This document shows, one piece after another, positions 6,097-7,023 of a stretch of DNA of 7,023 nt; position 1 is the first letter of the stretch; each line of letters starts with the position of its first letter. Origin of the DNA: an uncultured Streptococcus sp. (GTDB lineage: Bacteria > Bacillota > Bacilli > Lactobacillales > Streptococcaceae). The position numbers and the translations under genes are program-made. Below the pieces are notes generated by a model. It was given only the letters and a program-made list of their open reading frames with translations. It did not search any database and was not told where the DNA came from. Location of the stretch: positions 1-7,023 of the forward strand of contig CAKPXD010000076.1 of the NCBI GenBank assembly GCA_934201655.1, read 5' to 3'.

Positions 6097-7014
6097 CTAA
6101 ATGTTATCACGGTATTCAGCAGGAGAAAGACCCATGGTTTTTTTGAAAATCTTATAAAAATAAGATGGATTCTCATAACCTACTTTAGTTGCAATCTGTT
6201 CAATTGGTGCTTGAGTATAGCGTAAAAAATCTGCCGCAACATTAATTCGTTGCAAATGTACCAATTTAATAAAGGATTTCCCTGTGTGTTTTTTTAAGTA
6301 TGTAGACAAATAAGATGGGTTATAACCGAAATGATCTCCCATCTCCTCTAGAGTAGCTGAAGCATAATACTTCTCAATATAAAGCATAAAGGACAATAGG
6401 TGCGATTCTGTCTTTTGACTACTAATCATGGCATTACTACGACTTGAAATACGGAGTAGTTTCACAAATAAAACTAATAATTCATAGCGAATGATGTCAT
6501 TGGACTGTTCATCACCTTTATTGTAATATTCATAAATAATATTGGCAATTGTACTAGACATCCCGTCACTATCTTTCGTTTTAAACACAGTGTAAATCCC
6601 ATTTCCATCCGTCACAGATGGTGTAAAAAAGAGCAAGTCAGATAAGTAACTGCTACTTCCATTTCTCCGTAAAAATTCCAAATCAGTCATAGTAAAAGCA
6701 GTCGGTCGAATCGCAATATTTAAAACAACTGTGTCTGGTCCACTCTCAATATTTTTATGAACCGTATTTGGCCCTACAATAAAGACATCTCCCTCATGCA
6801 ACTCCAATTGTTCATTTTCAATCATGATAGATAAATCACCCTTCAACGGAAGTATCATTTCAACATAATTGTGAAAATGATAAGGGACAAAAGAATTTAC
6901 TGGATTGACAGAAAGTGCAATAGGTTGCAAATTGATTTCAAGAGAGTCATCTAGGTTTTGGAAAAATTCATAAACTGGCTCTCCATTAAAATACTTAGCG
7001 GGAACCGGTCGCAT
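6097..7014 (-). CDS. AraC-family transcriptional regulator with N-terminal cupin sensor
   Basis: 305-residue DNA-binding regulator, the usual size for sugar-responsive AraC/XylS proteins. The N-terminal half is a cupin-like sensing domain: the HFHNYVE block (46-52), the turn GDLSIMIENEQLELHEGDVFIV (59-80) and H86 in PNTVHKN are the usual landmarks. The C-terminal domain (about 207-305) has two helix-turn-helix units: the first around TLEEMGDHFGYNPSYLSTYL (221-240), the second around IEQIATKVGYENPSYFYKIF (271-290), ending in GLSPAEYR (295-302), the family signature. It lies upstream of and codirectional with the glycosidase genes, so it is the natural candidate to activate them in response to the glycoside or a released sugar. 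The start is provisional: only nine bases upstream are visible, they hold no Shine-Dalgarno match and no in-frame stop, so translation could begin slightly earlier outside the window. Its own terminator abuts the stop codon. Confidence 0.93.
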   Translation of the reverse strand: MRPVPAKYFNGEPVYEFFQNLDDSLEINLQPIALSVNPVNSFVPYHFHNYVEMILPLKGDLSIMIENEQLELHEGDVFIVGPNTVHKNIESGPDTVVLNIAIRPTAFTMTDLEFLRRNGSSSYLSDLLFFTPSVTDGNGIYTVFKTKDSDGMSSTIANIIYEYYNKGDEQSNDIIRYELLVLFVKLLRISSRSNAMISSQKTESHLLSFMLYIEKYYASATLEEMGDHFGYNPSYLSTYLKKHTGKSFIKLVHLQRINVAADFLRYTQAPIEQIATKVGYENPSYFYKIFKKTMGLSPAEYRDNI

Positions 7015-7023
7015 AGTTGATTC

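Overview
The window is low-GC DNA with strong AAGG-type ribosome binding sites, U-tailed intrinsic terminators and proteins typical of Bacillota. The best guess is a Streptococcus or a close relative in the Lactobacillales; this is an inference from style, and no marker gene fixes the genus. Every gene lies on the minus strand, so transcription runs from high to low coordinates. No tRNA, rRNA, insertion sequence, CRISPR array or phage gene was seen.

Layout in transcription order: an AraC-family regulator with an N-terminal cupin-type sensor (7014-6097, start provisional because the window ends 9 bases upstream); a 15-bp-stem terminator touching its stop codon; a GH2 beta-galactosidase-type glycosidase (5984-3591); a second intrinsic terminator; a promoter (TTGAGA, 18 bp, TATACT); a 12-helix major facilitator transporter (3396-2200); a 111-base gap holding a long AT-rich hairpin; and a GH78 alpha-L-rhamnosidase (from 2088 off the left edge, 696 residues visible, all expected catalytic motifs present). 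The terminators suggest three transcription units: regulator, GH2, and transporter plus rhamnosidase.

Together this reads as a compact glycoside-use locus. The transporter would import an intact small glycoside, GH78 would release terminal L-rhamnose and GH2 a beta-linked sugar (probably galactose), both in the cytoplasm because neither enzyme has a signal peptide. The AraC protein would sense the glycoside or a product. No rhamnose or galactose catabolic genes, PTS or ABC components are visible. The substrate is unknown. The GH2 enzyme departs from the usual GH2 consensus at several conserved active-site-barrel motifs, which is the most interesting protein-level observation. All three structural genes carry a related ATACTG-containing motif in their leaders, which could be a shared operator. 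No gap exceeds 300 bases.
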